Below, piece by piece: positions 7,030-17,536 of a stretch of 64,000 bases of DNA (its first letter is position 1; the number at the start of each line of letters is the position of its first letter). Both the position numbers and the translations under genes were made by a program. The notes under the pieces are model-generated. The model had not been told where the DNA came from. It saw nothing but the letters and a program-made list of their open reading frames with translations, and ran no database searches. Source of the DNA: Gammaproteobacteria bacterium (GTDB taxonomy: Bacteria; Pseudomonadota; Gammaproteobacteria; DSM-19610); assembly GCA_026197075.1 (NCBI GenBank), contig JAPHQV010000025.1, positions 124,001 through 188,000 of the forward strand. The letters are read 5' to 3'.

Positions 7030-10000
7030 TACGGATTCGCTCCAAAGTTTTGTTGGAGGTGTTCAAACAATGTACTTGGGAAAATCGTGTTAGGCGTATT
7101 TATTCCGGCTGCGCCCAAACACTGCTGAACAAACTGAGTACAATTATTATTGTACAGATTGTAGTCTTGCTGTTGTTGCGTCCGCGCATCGATACATTGC
7201 TGCACGTTTCGATCCTGCTCTGGCGTGGTCGGTATGGTGATGTTTGATGGTGCAGCCGGATCTGGCGATATTTGCCCTGGAACATTCAGGCCCAACCCCA
7301 TTTGAATAGAACTCGCACCTGGCTGAGGTCTCTGTCCTACTGTATTCGGCGTATTAACACCCAATCCGATATGCCCAAAACCGGCCGCCGCATTGGGATT
7401 AAGCGAAACGGTAAGATCAAGCCCATACGGATCAATCCAGAAAAGCGGGTTATTCAGGGCGTAGGTGTAAGTATTTATGCCGCCGCTGAGACCGATGGGA
7501 TCGCTTGTTATGTACCTACCTGTGGACGGTTCGTAATACCGGAAGTAGTTGTAATGCAGCCCCGTCTCCTTATCGTAATGCTGGCCCGGGAACCGCAAAT
7601 TAAACACCACCTTCACTCCGTCCCCATCCGGATCCTCATCCACCGTGGCCATCCCGAACGGATCGTGTACCGCATGCCATACCCGGTTTCCTGCCGCGTC
7701 AGTCAGAGCCTTGGGCGTGCCCATGTGGTCATTATGGACATAGTACAGCCGGGTTTCATACTCGCCTGCGCGGCAATCTTGGCCGCCGAAGGCGCAGCCC
7801 ACCATGAACATGAAATCATCATAGTTGTTTACGCCATCCCCCGTGATGTCGTAGGCCGGATTTGGCGTGGGGATGTAATGTAAAAAATACCACTCGTAGA
7901 AATCCTCCGCCGTGATCACCCCGTCCCCGTCGAAATCCGCGACCAGGAAGACCTCGCTGCTGGTCGGCACCTGATCCAGCACCGCCAGAGGTTCCCCATC
8001 GAGGTAGAGGTACTCGCGCGTAACCTGGCCGGTGGGGCCGGTTTCGATCAGCAGTTCGCCATTCAGGCCATAGGCAAAGGCACGGCGATGCCCGACACCT
8101 TGTATGCCGGGAATGATCCTGGTCTTGACCACGCGCTGGCCCAGGCCATTGTAGCGGTACTCCCCCAGCCCCGTGACGCTGATTAGCCGGTTGTTGGCAT
8201 TATAGTTGAGGGTCATGCCGCGTAGGTTCGTGGTATTGCCGTTGGCATCCAGGCTGACCGCCTGGCCGCCAACCCCGCCGAGGCGGTTGCTCTGCGACGC
8301 ATAGTCGTAGCTGGTGGACTGCCCGTCGCTGACGAGCAGGGTGCGGTTGCCGTTCTGGTCATATCCGTACTCGCGGCTGCCAAAGGTGGCCGCAGTGGCC
8401 GCTTCCAGCCGGTTCAGGGCATCGTACTGGAATACCGGCTGCTCGCTGCCGGAAAAGGTCAGCAGGTTTCCGTTTCCATCATAGGCATTGTAGGGATTGA
8501 TCCATTGCTGGTAAGGCCCCGAGTATCGCCAGTTGGGACGATAGGCGCTGTCCAGGTAGGCATACCGATACTGAGCGTTCCCAAATACTCCGAACTGGAT
8601 GGGGCCGAAGGGGTATTGACTCTGCACTTGCACCAAGGTAACCGTCGGACTGCCTGGGCGGTCGAGGTCGACGCCCGTGACCTGACCGGCGGCATTGTAG
8701 TGGTAGGTGGCTTCCGCCCCGCTGGGGTAGGTGATGCGAGATACCCGGCCGACAGAGTCGTAGGCATAGTCCAGCGAGGTATCCGCATACTGGGTCCCTT
8801 GCCAGGTGGTCGCGGTCTGGTCGATGCCGGCAACCACTCCGTAGCCAGTATAGCGGTAGGCGACGACTGCTACCGGGCCGGTAATGACGCAAAGCCGTCC
8901 CTGTCCATTGAGGCAGTGGTCATACTCATGGATGAAATCGAATGCCGCAGGTCCATCGATGAGGGTCAGCCGGTTCAGGGCATCGTAGTGGTAGTGGAAC
9001 ACTTGTCCCTTGGCATCCGTCCTGGTCAGGACATTGCCGGCCTCGTCATGGGTAAAGGTGGTGACGCCGGTATCCGGGCTGGCCTGGGACAGCAGGTTGC
9101 CCAGGTCGTCATAGACATAACCGGTGTTGCCGTCGATGGGGTCGGTGACCGAGGCCAGGCGGCCACCAGCATCATAGCCGTACTGGATGGTGGCATTGGC
9201 AGTACCCGGGTCGTTTCCTCCCTGGTCCTGGACCATCTGGGTCAGGCGCTTGAGGGCGTCATAGCTATAGTCGGTGACCGATCCGCGGCCATCGGTGCTG
9301 CGCTCCAGGGTGCCGTCGGGAGCGAAGTCGTAGCTGCGCTGCTCGTTGGCCTGGGCGCTGATGTCGAGGCGGTTGTAGAGATCGAAGGTCTGGGTGAGCT
9401 GTTTCAGCAGGTAACCGTTGCTGTCGTGGATGCGCTCTGCCTCGCGGTTGCCCTCGGTGTCGAGCTGGTACTCGATGTAATTGCCGAGACCGTCGGTGAT
9501 GCGCGTCAGACGGCGGGCATCGTCATAGCCGAAGCTGAGGGTGGTGGCCTCGGGGCTGCCATGGCCCTGGGTGATGCTTTCCACCTCGCCGGTGGCGAGG
9601 TAGGTCCAGAGGGTGATGCGGCTGCTGGTGCCATCGGATTCGGTCAGCGTCTCCAGGCGGTCGTTGCCGTAGTAATAGTCGTAGGCGAGGGTGAGGCCGT
9701 TGGGGCGGGATTCGCTCATGACCTTGCCGGTGGGGGTGTACTGGATCTGGTCGCGTACCGCGACGCCCGTGGCATCGGTTACCCGCTGAAGGCGAGCGCG
9801 GTTGGCGCCCTGGCCGGGATCGTTCGGATAGTAGTTGTAGGTGGTGATGTCGGCCACGTTGCTGCGCGGGCCGTCCATGCGTGATACTTGATGCAACGGG
9901 CCCTGGTACTCCCAGGTGGTGGTGCGGTTGACGGGGGTGCCATCGGGGCGGAAGCCGTTGATGGTTTCTGAAAGGCGGTTGCCCCAGTCGTCATAGGTGT

Positions 10001-11660
10001 AGGTGGTGAGCTTTTGCTGGCCGGGCGCGACTGACGGCTCCTCGATGGAGGTGATCTTGTTGAAGAAGCGGGGGTCGTAGCTGTAATCGGTTCGGCGTTC
10101 TTTCGGTGTACCAACGGCTTCGATCTTATAACCGTACTGGCCCTTGTCGTCGTAATCCCCGTATTGAGCGGTGATGCCGTTTTGGGTCTTGGAAAGTAGA
10201 TTATTATTGTCTACATCAAAATCATAATTCGTATTACTCACGCTGCAACTAGAACATCCAGGGCCGCTGATATCATTCAGCAAGGCAACACCATGTTGTA
10301 ATATAGAGCTATAGGTAGATATTTGTCCTCGACTATTGCTTATAGAGCGCAGGCCATCCGAGTGATATTCAATGTCAATCTTGTTAGCATTTCCTGCGTG
10401 ATAGCTCGAAATGGCTCTACCATCACTTCCGTACTCAAAATACGCATATCGAATCCCTCTCTCATCTGTAATCCCAGTCAGCGCATGAGGGAAATTTGTT
10501 GCTGATGTATATATCTGTTCGTTGTAGTGATAAATCTTGACTTGGTCGTTACCGGAGCCCTCAACATCATTTGGAGGGTACGTTACTTGAATCAAGTTAT
10601 CATCTGAATCGTACTCGTATTGTATGCGTCGACCGTCATTGCTTACTGCCGCATCGGCATATCCATTCGCGCCATAAGTAAAAGATATTGACAGGCCTTG
10701 CTCTCCATTTACGGATTCCAATTTCCCAGATTCTGTATCATAGGTCAGTAATATCGATGCCCCGTTTAGGTTTGTGATGGATAAAAGTTTTGCTGTGCTT
10801 ATCTCATCACTGTATATGGCATTGTCATACGTTTCGACTGTGGAGTCTGTTGTTGTGTATTTCCATCCAGTAGCCGTCTCTTCTAGTTTAGCGTAAACAT
10901 CAGCATCTGAAATCCAACTTCCACCATCTTTCACAAATTGATAGCTCTTGCCGTCTTCTCGATATACCGTGGCAAATTCACCAAAGTCTGAAGTTATTTT
11001 CGTGATGGAACGATCGTATGTGCCGCGCCAATGCCTTCCGAATTGGCCATCCTCAACTAAACCGGCCCTGCTGTTGTAATATCTAAGTAACTCAACAGGG
11101 AAGACACCTTCGCTTATATGGTCAGTTTCAATTTGAAACTTATTACCATTCGCCAAATTTATCGGATTCCCTACAGGGCAGTTATCGTCTGGTTTTCCAG
11201 CATTCTTTCCGGCCGAATAATAGTTAACACCCGAAGCGCAGTAACCGCCGACCATGTAGTGGTCGTCATCTGTTGCATCATGCCAGTGCGTATTATTCAC
11301 ACATCGAAAATTGGTGATGGAGACTGAAGCATGCGAAGCAGAATTCGGGCACCATTCCGTTAGTCGCTTCCAATTAATTTGGTATGTGTTGCCATATAAT
11401 GCTTCTGCATAAACTATATAATCTCTCCATGTGCAGCTTGGGTCGTAATAATTGTAGTCAAGAGTTTCCCAGAACTTGTGTGCAGCCATAAAGGCCTCAT
11501 CTCGAGAGGGGAAGTACTTTCCTCGAGGGTATGTTTGGATATTTGGTTGCGAAAGGTAGTACTGTCCAGCAGCAAAAGTCTGGGATGTAGGTAGCGACAT
11601 CCATGATATGAAGGCTACGAGTATTGAAATCTTTATTTTAGAATTCTCAAAATTTAGCAT
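7029..11660 (-). CDS. Secreted Rhs/YD-repeat polymorphic toxin with permuted papain/LRAT-like tip
   Basis: 1543 residues. A Sec signal peptide (about 1-31, cleavage near TFAAG) is followed by a DUF6531-like entry around NPINLANGN (about 165), many YD repeats (about 290-1230), a pair of dockerin-like EF-hand loops (DFDGDGVITAEDF at 1242 and DITGDGVNNYDDF at 1271), and the Rhs-associated core ending DPIGLSGG...DPYGL (1410-1414), the motif at which Rhs tips are released. The 129-residue tip has GHIGLGV (His1430) and NNCTQFV (Cys1507): His before Cys, as in circularly permuted NlpC/P60 and LRAT-type enzymes. Core is GC-rich; the head (10190-11660), tip and downstream gene are AT-rich. Start ATG 11660 has GAGGA upstream. 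Secreted rather than PAAR/VgrG-linked. Confidence 0.85.
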   Translation of the reverse strand: MLNFENSKIKISILVAFISWMSLPTSQTFAAGQYYLSQPNIQTYPRGKYFPSRDEAFMAAHKFWETLDYNYYDPSCTWRDYIVYAEALYGNTYQINWKRLTEWCPNSASHASVSITNFRCVNNTHWHDATDDDHYMVGGYCASGVNYYSAGKNAGKPDDNCPVGNPINLANGNKFQIETDHISEGVFPVELLRYYNSRAGLVEDGQFGRHWRGTYDRSITKITSDFGEFATVYREDGKSYQFVKDGGSWISDADVYAKLEETATGWKYTTTDSTVETYDNAIYSDEISTAKLLSITNLNGASILLTYDTESGKLESVNGEQGLSISFTYGANGYADAAVSNDGRRIQYEYDSDDNLIQVTYPPNDVEGSGNDQVKIYHYNEQIYTSATNFPHALTGITDERGIRYAYFEYGSDGRAISSYHAGNANKIDIEYHSDGLRSISNSRGQISTYSSILQHGVALLNDISGPGCSSCSVSNTNYDFDVDNNNLLSKTQNGITAQYGDYDDKGQYGYKIEAVGTPKERRTDYSYDPRFFNKITSIEEPSVAPGQQKLTTYTYDDWGNRLSETINGFRPDGTPVNRTTTWEYQGPLHQVSRMDGPRSNVADITTYNYYPNDPGQGANRARLQRVTDATGVAVRDQIQYTPTGKVMSESRPNGLTLAYDYYYGNDRLETLTESDGTSSRITLWTYLATGEVESITQGHGSPEATTLSFGYDDARRLTRITDGLGNYIEYQLDTEGNREAERIHDSNGYLLKQLTQTFDLYNRLDISAQANEQRSYDFAPDGTLERSTDGRGSVTDYSYDALKRLTQMVQDQGGNDPGTANATIQYGYDAGGRLASVTDPIDGNTGYVYDDLGNLLSQASPDTGVTTFTHDEAGNVLTRTDAKGQVFHYHYDALNRLTLIDGPAAFDFIHEYDHCLNGQGRLCVITGPVAVVAYRYTGYGVVAGIDQTATTWQGTQYADTSLDYAYDSVGRVSRITYPSGAEATYHYNAAGQVTGVDLDRPGSPTVTLVQVQSQYPFGPIQFGVFGNAQYRYAYLDSAYRPNWRYSGPYQQWINPYNAYDGNGNLLTFSGSEQPVFQYDALNRLEAATAATFGSREYGYDQNGNRTLLVSDGQSTSYDYASQSNRLGGVGGQAVSLDANGNTTNLRGMTLNYNANNRLISVTGLGEYRYNGLGQRVVKTRIIPGIQGVGHRRAFAYGLNGELLIETGPTGQVTREYLYLDGEPLAVLDQVPTSSEVFLVADFDGDGVITAEDFYEWYFLHYIPTPNPAYDITGDGVNNYDDFMFMVGCAFGGQDCRAGEYETRLYYVHNDHMGTPKALTDAAGNRVWHAVHDPFGMATVDEDPDGDGVKVVFNLRFPGQHYDKETGLHYNYFRYYEPSTGRYITSDPIGLSGGINTYTYALNNPLFWIDPYGLDLTVSLNPNAAAGFGHIGLGVNTPNTVGQRPQPGASSIQMGLGLNVPGQISPDPAAPSNITIPTTPEQDRNVQQCIDARTQQQQDYNLYNNNCTQFVQQCLGAAGINTPNTIFPSTLFEHLQQNFGANP

Positions 11661-12508
11661 GCGATTATCCTCGCAGTTTTAGATTATTGTGTGCACTAAT
11701 GTCGATAGATTAATTTTACGTAGGACGATTGTTATTGTATTTGCATGAAGGCACTTGGCATCACCGCGCCTTCTCCTGGTGTCGTGATGGAAAGAATGCC
11801 TGAGCACGAAAATCCACCGCTCCCTGGATGACTACTTTCAACCTCCCCAGATCCCGATAATCGCTGGCAGTTGGCAGCCTTATGTCCCGTCATGAATTGC
11901 CGCATCCATTGGGTGGTTACGCGCAATTGCGGCGTTGCGGCCTAGGGCGCCAGCAGGTTGCGGGTCTCGTGGTCTGTGGAAATAGGTAGATTGTCGTTAT
12001 GGTTCTAAAATAATGTGTTTGAATTTTTGATTGATAAGGCAAAAACCATACCCGCTTTTGTTGGCTCATTGAAAACAATAGAATAAAGTCTTTTGGCTTG
12101 GGATCTTCTTGTGAATCGTAAAGTATTTCAACGCACTAATGCGAGTGTGCCCAGCGATACCAAGGGAAAGAAATATTTAATTCTCTAATAAACAATAGGT
12201 TAATTATCTGCAGTGTTTCAATCAGGCAATGCGGCCGGAATATTGCTGTAATAAATCTTGACAGGTGCGACCGGTCGGACACGGTGATACAGCAACATAT
12301 TGAAATAGCGATATTATACCCATCCCCACCCAACCCCCGAGCAATAAGACGTTCCACCATTACCTGTGGCTCGAAGAAGGCGCCAGCATCGTCTTGGTCC
12401 AAGGGCGTGCAATGGGCATTTCCGAATCTCTCCATTTACGCATGCTGTGGACTTGAGGGATATCGGGTTGCGGTAACCTATCGAAAATGGGGTCAGAACC
12501 CTTTTTTG
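11661..12508. other. Gene-poor AT-rich intergenic region between Rhs island and ntrC
   Basis: 848 bp without a convincing gene. Open frames of 64 and 99 codons exist on the minus strand, but both lack coding character and recognisable motifs. The composition is AT-rich compared with the flanks, like the Rhs head. It should contain the Rhs promoter; no consensus promoter could be defined. Near its right end is a GGGGTCAGAACCC element (12489-12501), a fragment type often seen at gammaproteobacterial REP sites. Confidence 0.6.
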
Positions 12509-13919
<1,411 letters not shown>

Positions 13920-13927
<8 letters not shown>

Positions 13928-14981
13928 GGTGGGACTCCAGGGGCAGCAGGATGGAGAATTCCGTGCGGCCCGGTTGGCTGGTGCATTCAATGATGCCTCC
14001 CTGTTGATTCACCAGGGACTGGGCAATGGACAGGCCCAGGCCGGTGCCTTCGGCACGACCGGTGACCATGGGATAAAAGATCTGTTCCATCATGCCTTCC
14101 GGAATACCCGGTCCGTTGTCGATGATCTGCAGCTGGACCACCAGCTTGTGGCGCACATGGCCGATGGTGAACTGGCGCTGCGCGCAGGTGCGCAGCAGGA
14201 TATCGGTGGCGCCGGCCTGGACCGCGTTCTTGACAATGTTGAGCACGGCCTGGATGAGCAGTTCGGGATCGACCATCAGGTCGGGAATGCTGGGGTCGTA
14301 GTCACGACGAATGGTGATGGCCTGGCCACCCTCGGCCAGTACCAGGCTGCGCACATGCTCCACCACCTGGTGGATATTGGTGGGGCTGGGGCGGGGCAGG
14401 TTGTTCGGCCCCAGCATGCGGTTGACCAGGTTCTGCAGCCGGTCCGCCTCGCCGATGATGATGCGGGTGTATTCCTTCAGGGCCGCGTCCGGCAGCTCCG
14501 CCTCCAGCAGCTGCGCCGCGCCGCGCAGGCCACCCAGGGGATTCTTGATCTCGTGGGCCAGGCCACGTACCAGTTTGCGCGCCGCCTGTTGCTGGGCGAT
14601 GAGCTGTTCTTCGCGGGAGATACGCAGGTGGCGGTCGATGGGCACCAGCTCCACCAGCAGCCCCGAGACCGCAGCACTGCCCATGGGAGAAACCATGCAG
14701 TCCACGGTGACCACGCGGCTGGGTGTGAATGCCAGGCGCAGTTCGCGGGCCGTGAAGGGATGCTGAGCGACCACGCTGGCCTGCAGCCGCTCCAGCAGGC
14801 CACCGTCATCGCACAGGAAGCGGGCCAGGGGCTGACCCAGGGCCTGGCGCGCACTCTGCTCCAGCAGGTTTTCCCCCGCCGGGTTCAGATAGGCCAGCTC
14901 CAGCCCCGGCGTAAGCAGCAGCACGGCCGTATTGAGACCTTCCAGGATCCCGGGTGCGCGCTCCACTTCGTTCTTCCTCAT
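13920..14981 (-). CDS. glnL: Nitrogen regulation sensor kinase/phosphatase NtrB
   Basis: 353-residue cytoplasmic histidine kinase: PAS domain at the N-terminus (GLNTAVLLLTPGLELAYLNPA), HisKA with the H-box GLAHEIKNPLGGLRGA, then the HATPase domain with N box IVKNAVQAGA, DNGPGIPEG and a GTGLGLSIAQSLV G2 box. It phosphorylates or dephosphorylates NtrC in response to PII and glutamine status. Start ATG 14981 (MRKNEVERA) matches family starts; the upstream in-frame extension has no homologous character. A perfect NtrC box lies about 200 bp upstream, suggesting autoregulation independent of the glnA transcript. Confidence 0.94.
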
Positions 14982-15179
14982 GGCATGCATGCCGTTGGAT
15001 AGTGCAAAAAACAAACCAACCCGGGCACGCCACCCCGACCTTTGCAGCCGAAATCCGGCTCCCATTCTTTTATGTATAAAAACAAGAGAATACTGGGCAG
15101 ATCCGTCACCACGGCAGGTACGCAGGCAGGGGCCCGGGGTGGTGGAGCGGAAAGGTATGCCGGAATGCGGTGCATCATC

Positions 15180-15194
15180 GCACTATTATAGTGC
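15180..15194. promoter_or_regulatory. NtrC binding site upstream of ntrBC
   Basis: GCACTATTATAGTGC is a perfect match to the GCAC-N7-GTGC NtrC operator, with a symmetric AT centre. An overlapping inverted half-site pair (GTGCATCATCGCAC, 15170-15183) abuts it. It is located between the DUF4124 gene and ntrB on the side of the ntrB start, as the repressing NtrC site at glnL is in enteric bacteria. Confidence 0.75.
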
Positions 15195-15242
15195 ATGAAT
15201 GCCCCGGCGGCTGGCGTCATGGCGCCGCGCGGATCTGGAGGG

Positions 15243-15776
15243 TTATTGACGGGCGGGGAACAGGACCGAGGCCTGCCGTACGAACACGGTCACCGGCGGG
15301 GTGGTCATGAGGGTGTTGCCCTCGGCATCGATCAGGCGGGCGGACAGGCTGTGGCTGCCGCGGTTCACGTTCTGGAAGGTCGCTCCGGTATTGGTCGAAG
15401 GTTCGCCCTGGTCCACGCCATCGACCATGAACTGGATGCGATGCCCCTGCTCCACACGCAGGGCGGGCTCCACCCGTACCTGCATGGATACATTGCCCTG
15501 GTTGTCGCGAATGGTGGTTTCCGGGGCGGGCTCGGTCACCACGAAGCTGTTGTAGCCGGCATCCGTGGATTCTTCGTCCTGATCGGACGACGCCTGGACG
15601 GGCGCGGAGACCCGCGGCGCGGGATAGGTGCTCACCGGCGGCAACTTGACCTTCTCGGCCCCTTGCTGCGGCTGGTCGGTGAAGGTGACGCTGCCATCCG
15701 GGTTGACGATGCGATACACCTCCGCCTGGGCGGGCAGGGCGAGCAACAGGGCAGCGGCGACCAGCAAGGGTTTCAT
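15243..15776 (-). CDS. DUF4124 domain-containing periplasmic/exported protein
   Basis: 177-residue exported protein: signal peptide MKPLLVAAALLLALPAQA (1-18), then a DUF4124 motif VYRIVNPDGSVTFTDQP at the mature N-terminus, an acidic/proline linker and a C-terminal beta domain (about 95-170) with VDGVDQG and SHSLSARLIDAEG resembling fibronectin/CARDB-like folds. Start ATG 15776 is chosen for the signal peptide; the upstream frame runs through the glnA terminator. It lies between glnA and ntrB on the same strand, a placement found in several gammaproteobacteria. Its function is unknown; no enzymatic motif is visible. Confidence 0.8.
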   Translation of the reverse strand: MKPLLVAAALLLALPAQAEVYRIVNPDGSVTFTDQPQQGAEKVKLPPVSTYPAPRVSAPVQASSDQDEESTDAGYNSFVVTEPAPETTIRDNQGNVSMQVRVEPALRVEQGHRIQFMVDGVDQGEPSTNTGATFQNVNRGSHSLSARLIDAEGNTLMTTPPVTVFVRQASVLFPARQ

Positions 15777-15840
15777 GAAACAACAGTAGTGCGGAACGCG
15801 AGCCGATTCAACTCTTTGAATGAGAAGCGGGCCACAAAAA

Positions 15841-15870
15841 TGCGAACGCCCCCTGGCGGGGGCGTTCGCA
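15841..15870 (-). terminator. Intrinsic terminator downstream of glnA
   Basis: Perfect 13-bp stem (TGCGAACGCCCCC, 15841-15853, with its complement 15858-15870) and a 4-nt loop, followed on the minus strand by TTTTTG. It lies 66 bp after the glnA stop and would separate glnA from the DUF4124-ntrBC genes, allowing separate levels of expression. Confidence 0.85.
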
Positions 15871-15888
15871 TTGGAGAAATCCCGGGCT

Positions 15889-15919
15889 TCCGTCATTCGG
15901 CATGCGCCGGAATGACGGA
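15889..15919. repeat. REP-like imperfect palindrome (GTCATTC family)
   Basis: TCCGTCATTC at 15889-15898 and its inverse GAATGACGGA at 15910-15919 flank a partly paired GC centre. It is the same family as 35357-35382 and lies between the glnA stop and the glnA terminator. Dispersed GTCATTCC..GGAATGAC elements are common in gammaproteobacterial intergenic DNA. Confidence 0.7.
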
Positions 15920-15935
15920 GGTGCCCGAAGCCTCC

Positions 15936-17345
15936 CTAGCAGCTGTAGTACAGGTCGAACTCCACCGGGTGGGTGCTCATGCGCAGGCGGGTGACCTCGC
16001 CCATCTTCAGCTTGATGTAGCCGTCGATCACGTCGTCGGTGAACACGCCGCCCTTTGTGAGGAACTTGCGGTCGTTGTCCAGTGCATCCAGGGCCTGGTC
16101 GAAGGCGTGGCAGACCTGCGGGATCTGCTTTTCCTCTTCCGGGGGCAGGTCATAGAGGTCCTTGTCCATGGCATCGCCGGGGTGGATCTTGTTCTGGATG
16201 CCGTCCAGGCCGGCCATCAGCATGGCCGAGAAGGCCAGGTAGGGGTTGGCGGTGGAGTCAGGGAAACGCACCTCGATACGACGGCCCTTGGGGTTGGCCA
16301 CGTAGGGGATACGGATGGAGGCGGAGCGGTTACGGGCCGAATAGGCCAGCATGACCGGGGCCTCGAAGCCCGGCACCAGGCGCTTGTAGGAGTTGGTCGA
16401 GGCGTTGGTGAAGGCGTTCAGGGCCCGGGCATGCTTGATGATGCCGCCGATGTAGTACAGGGCGATGTCGGACAGGCCACCGTACTTGTTACCGGAGAAC
16501 AGGTTCTTGCCGGCCTTGGCCAGGGACATGTGCACATGCATGCCACTGCCGTTGTCGCCCACCAGGGGCTTGGGCATGAAGGTGGCGGTCTTGCCATAGG
16601 CGTGCGCGACGTTGTGGATCACGTATTTCAGGATCTGGGTCTCGTCGGCCTTGCGCACCAGGGTGTTGAACACGGTGCCGATTTCGCACTGGCCGGCGGT
16701 GGCCACTTCATGGTGATGCACTTCCGTCTTCACGCCCATTTCTTCCAGGGCCAGACAGGTGGCGGAACGCAGGTCCTGCAGGGAATCGACCGGCGGCACG
16801 GGGAAATAGCCGCCCTTGATGGTCGGACGATGGCCGATGTTGCCATCCTCGAATACACGCTCGGAGTTCCAGGAGGCCTCTTCGGAGTCCACCTTGTAAA
16901 ACGCGCCCTGCATGCTCGCGCCCCAGCGCACGTCGTCGAAAATGAAGTATTCGTTCTCGGGACCGAAATAGGCGGCATCGGCGATCTTGGTGGACTGCAG
17001 GTAGGCCTCGGCGCGCTTGGCCAGGGAGCGCGGGTCACGCTCGTAGCCCTTCATGGTGTTGGGTTCGAGGATGTCGCAGGTGACGATCATGGTGGGCTCG
17101 TCCATGAAGGGGTCGAGCACCGCCGTGGTGGTATCGGGCATCAGTACCATGTCCGATTCATTGATACCCTTCCAGCCGGAGATGGAGGAGCCGTCGAACA
17201 TCTTGCCATCCTTGAAGAAGCCGGCGTCGATGGTATGGGCGGGCACGGTGACATGCTGCTCCTTGCCACGGGTATCGGTGAAACGCAGGTCAACGAACTT
17301 GATGCCGTTGTCCTTCATCATCTTGGTAACCTTTGGTACTGACAT
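15936..17345 (-). CDS. glnA: Glutamine synthetase type I
   Basis: 469-residue glutamine synthetase (glutamate + ammonia + ATP to glutamine), dodecameric cytoplasmic enzyme. Visible signatures: beta-grasp start [20 protein letters not shown], the DGSSISGW motif, [16 protein letters not shown] in the ATP/metal site, and the adenylylation loop DLYDLPPEE with its target Tyr near residue 398, so GlnE-type covalent control is expected. GTG/ATG ambiguity is absent; ATG 17345 has GGAGGG upstream. A sigma-54 promoter and two NtrC boxes precede it, and an intrinsic terminator follows. Length is the family norm. Confidence 0.97.
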   Translation of the reverse strand: MSVPKVTKMMKDNGIKFVDLRFTDTRGKEQHVTVPAHTIDAGFFKDGKMFDGSSISGWKGINESDMVLMPDTTTAVLDPFMDEPTMIVTCDILEPNTMKGYERDPRSLAKRAEAYLQSTKIADAAYFGPENEYFIFDDVRWGASMQGAFYKVDSEEASWNSERVFEDGNIGHRPTIKGGYFPVPPVDSLQDLRSATCLALEEMGVKTEVHHHEVATAGQCEIGTVFNTLVRKADETQILKYVIHNVAHAYGKTATFMPKPLVGDNGSGMHVHMSLAKAGKNLFSGNKYGGLSDIALYYIGGIIKHARALNAFTNASTNSYKRLVPGFEAPVMLAYSARNRSASIRIPYVANPKGRRIEVRFPDSTANPYLAFSAMLMAGLDGIQNKIHPGDAMDKDLYDLPPEEEKQIPQVCHAFDQALDALDNDRKFLTKGGVFTDDVIDGYIKLKMGEVTRLRMSTHPVEFDLYYSC

Positions 17346-17427
17346 CGTAAACCCTCCAGGGATTGGTCATTCACCGTACCCGGTCGGGGCGACGGCACTG
17401 TTTCGGAAAATTCGTGACCTTGCATCG

Positions 17428-17443
17428 TGCATGAAGCATGCCA
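17428..17443 (-). promoter_or_regulatory. Sigma-54 promoter of glnA
   Basis: On the minus strand the element reads TGGCATGCTTCATGCA: a GG at -24 and GC at -12 with exactly 10 bases between, close to the consensus TGGCACR-N4-TTGCW. It lies 83 bp upstream of the glnA start codon and 60-110 bp downstream of two NtrC-type boxes, which is the enhancer geometry expected for RpoN/NtrC control. Confidence 0.8.
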
Positions 17444-17505
17444 CGGAATTCATCTATAAAAATCAACAACTAATGTGGTGCCCCGCCATTTGGACCCACG
17501 CTATT

Positions 17506-17520
17506 GCACCATAAAGATGC
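17506..17520. promoter_or_regulatory. NtrC enhancer box 1 upstream of glnA
   Basis: GCACCATAAAGATGC matches GCAC-N7-GTGC with one mismatch. Together with the second box 31 bp further out it forms an enhancer pair at roughly three-turn spacing, typical of glnA. Confidence 0.65.
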
Positions 17521-17536
17521 ATAGTCGCCCCATTTT

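Noticed and set aside
12136-12435. 99-codon minus-strand frame between Rhs and ntrC
   Set aside because: No Shine-Dalgarno, no recognisable motif, composition like the non-coding gap.
15195-17342. 715-codon open frame opposite glnA and the DUF4124 gene
   Set aside because: It crosses two genes and a terminator and has the His/Gly-rich composition of an antisense frame.
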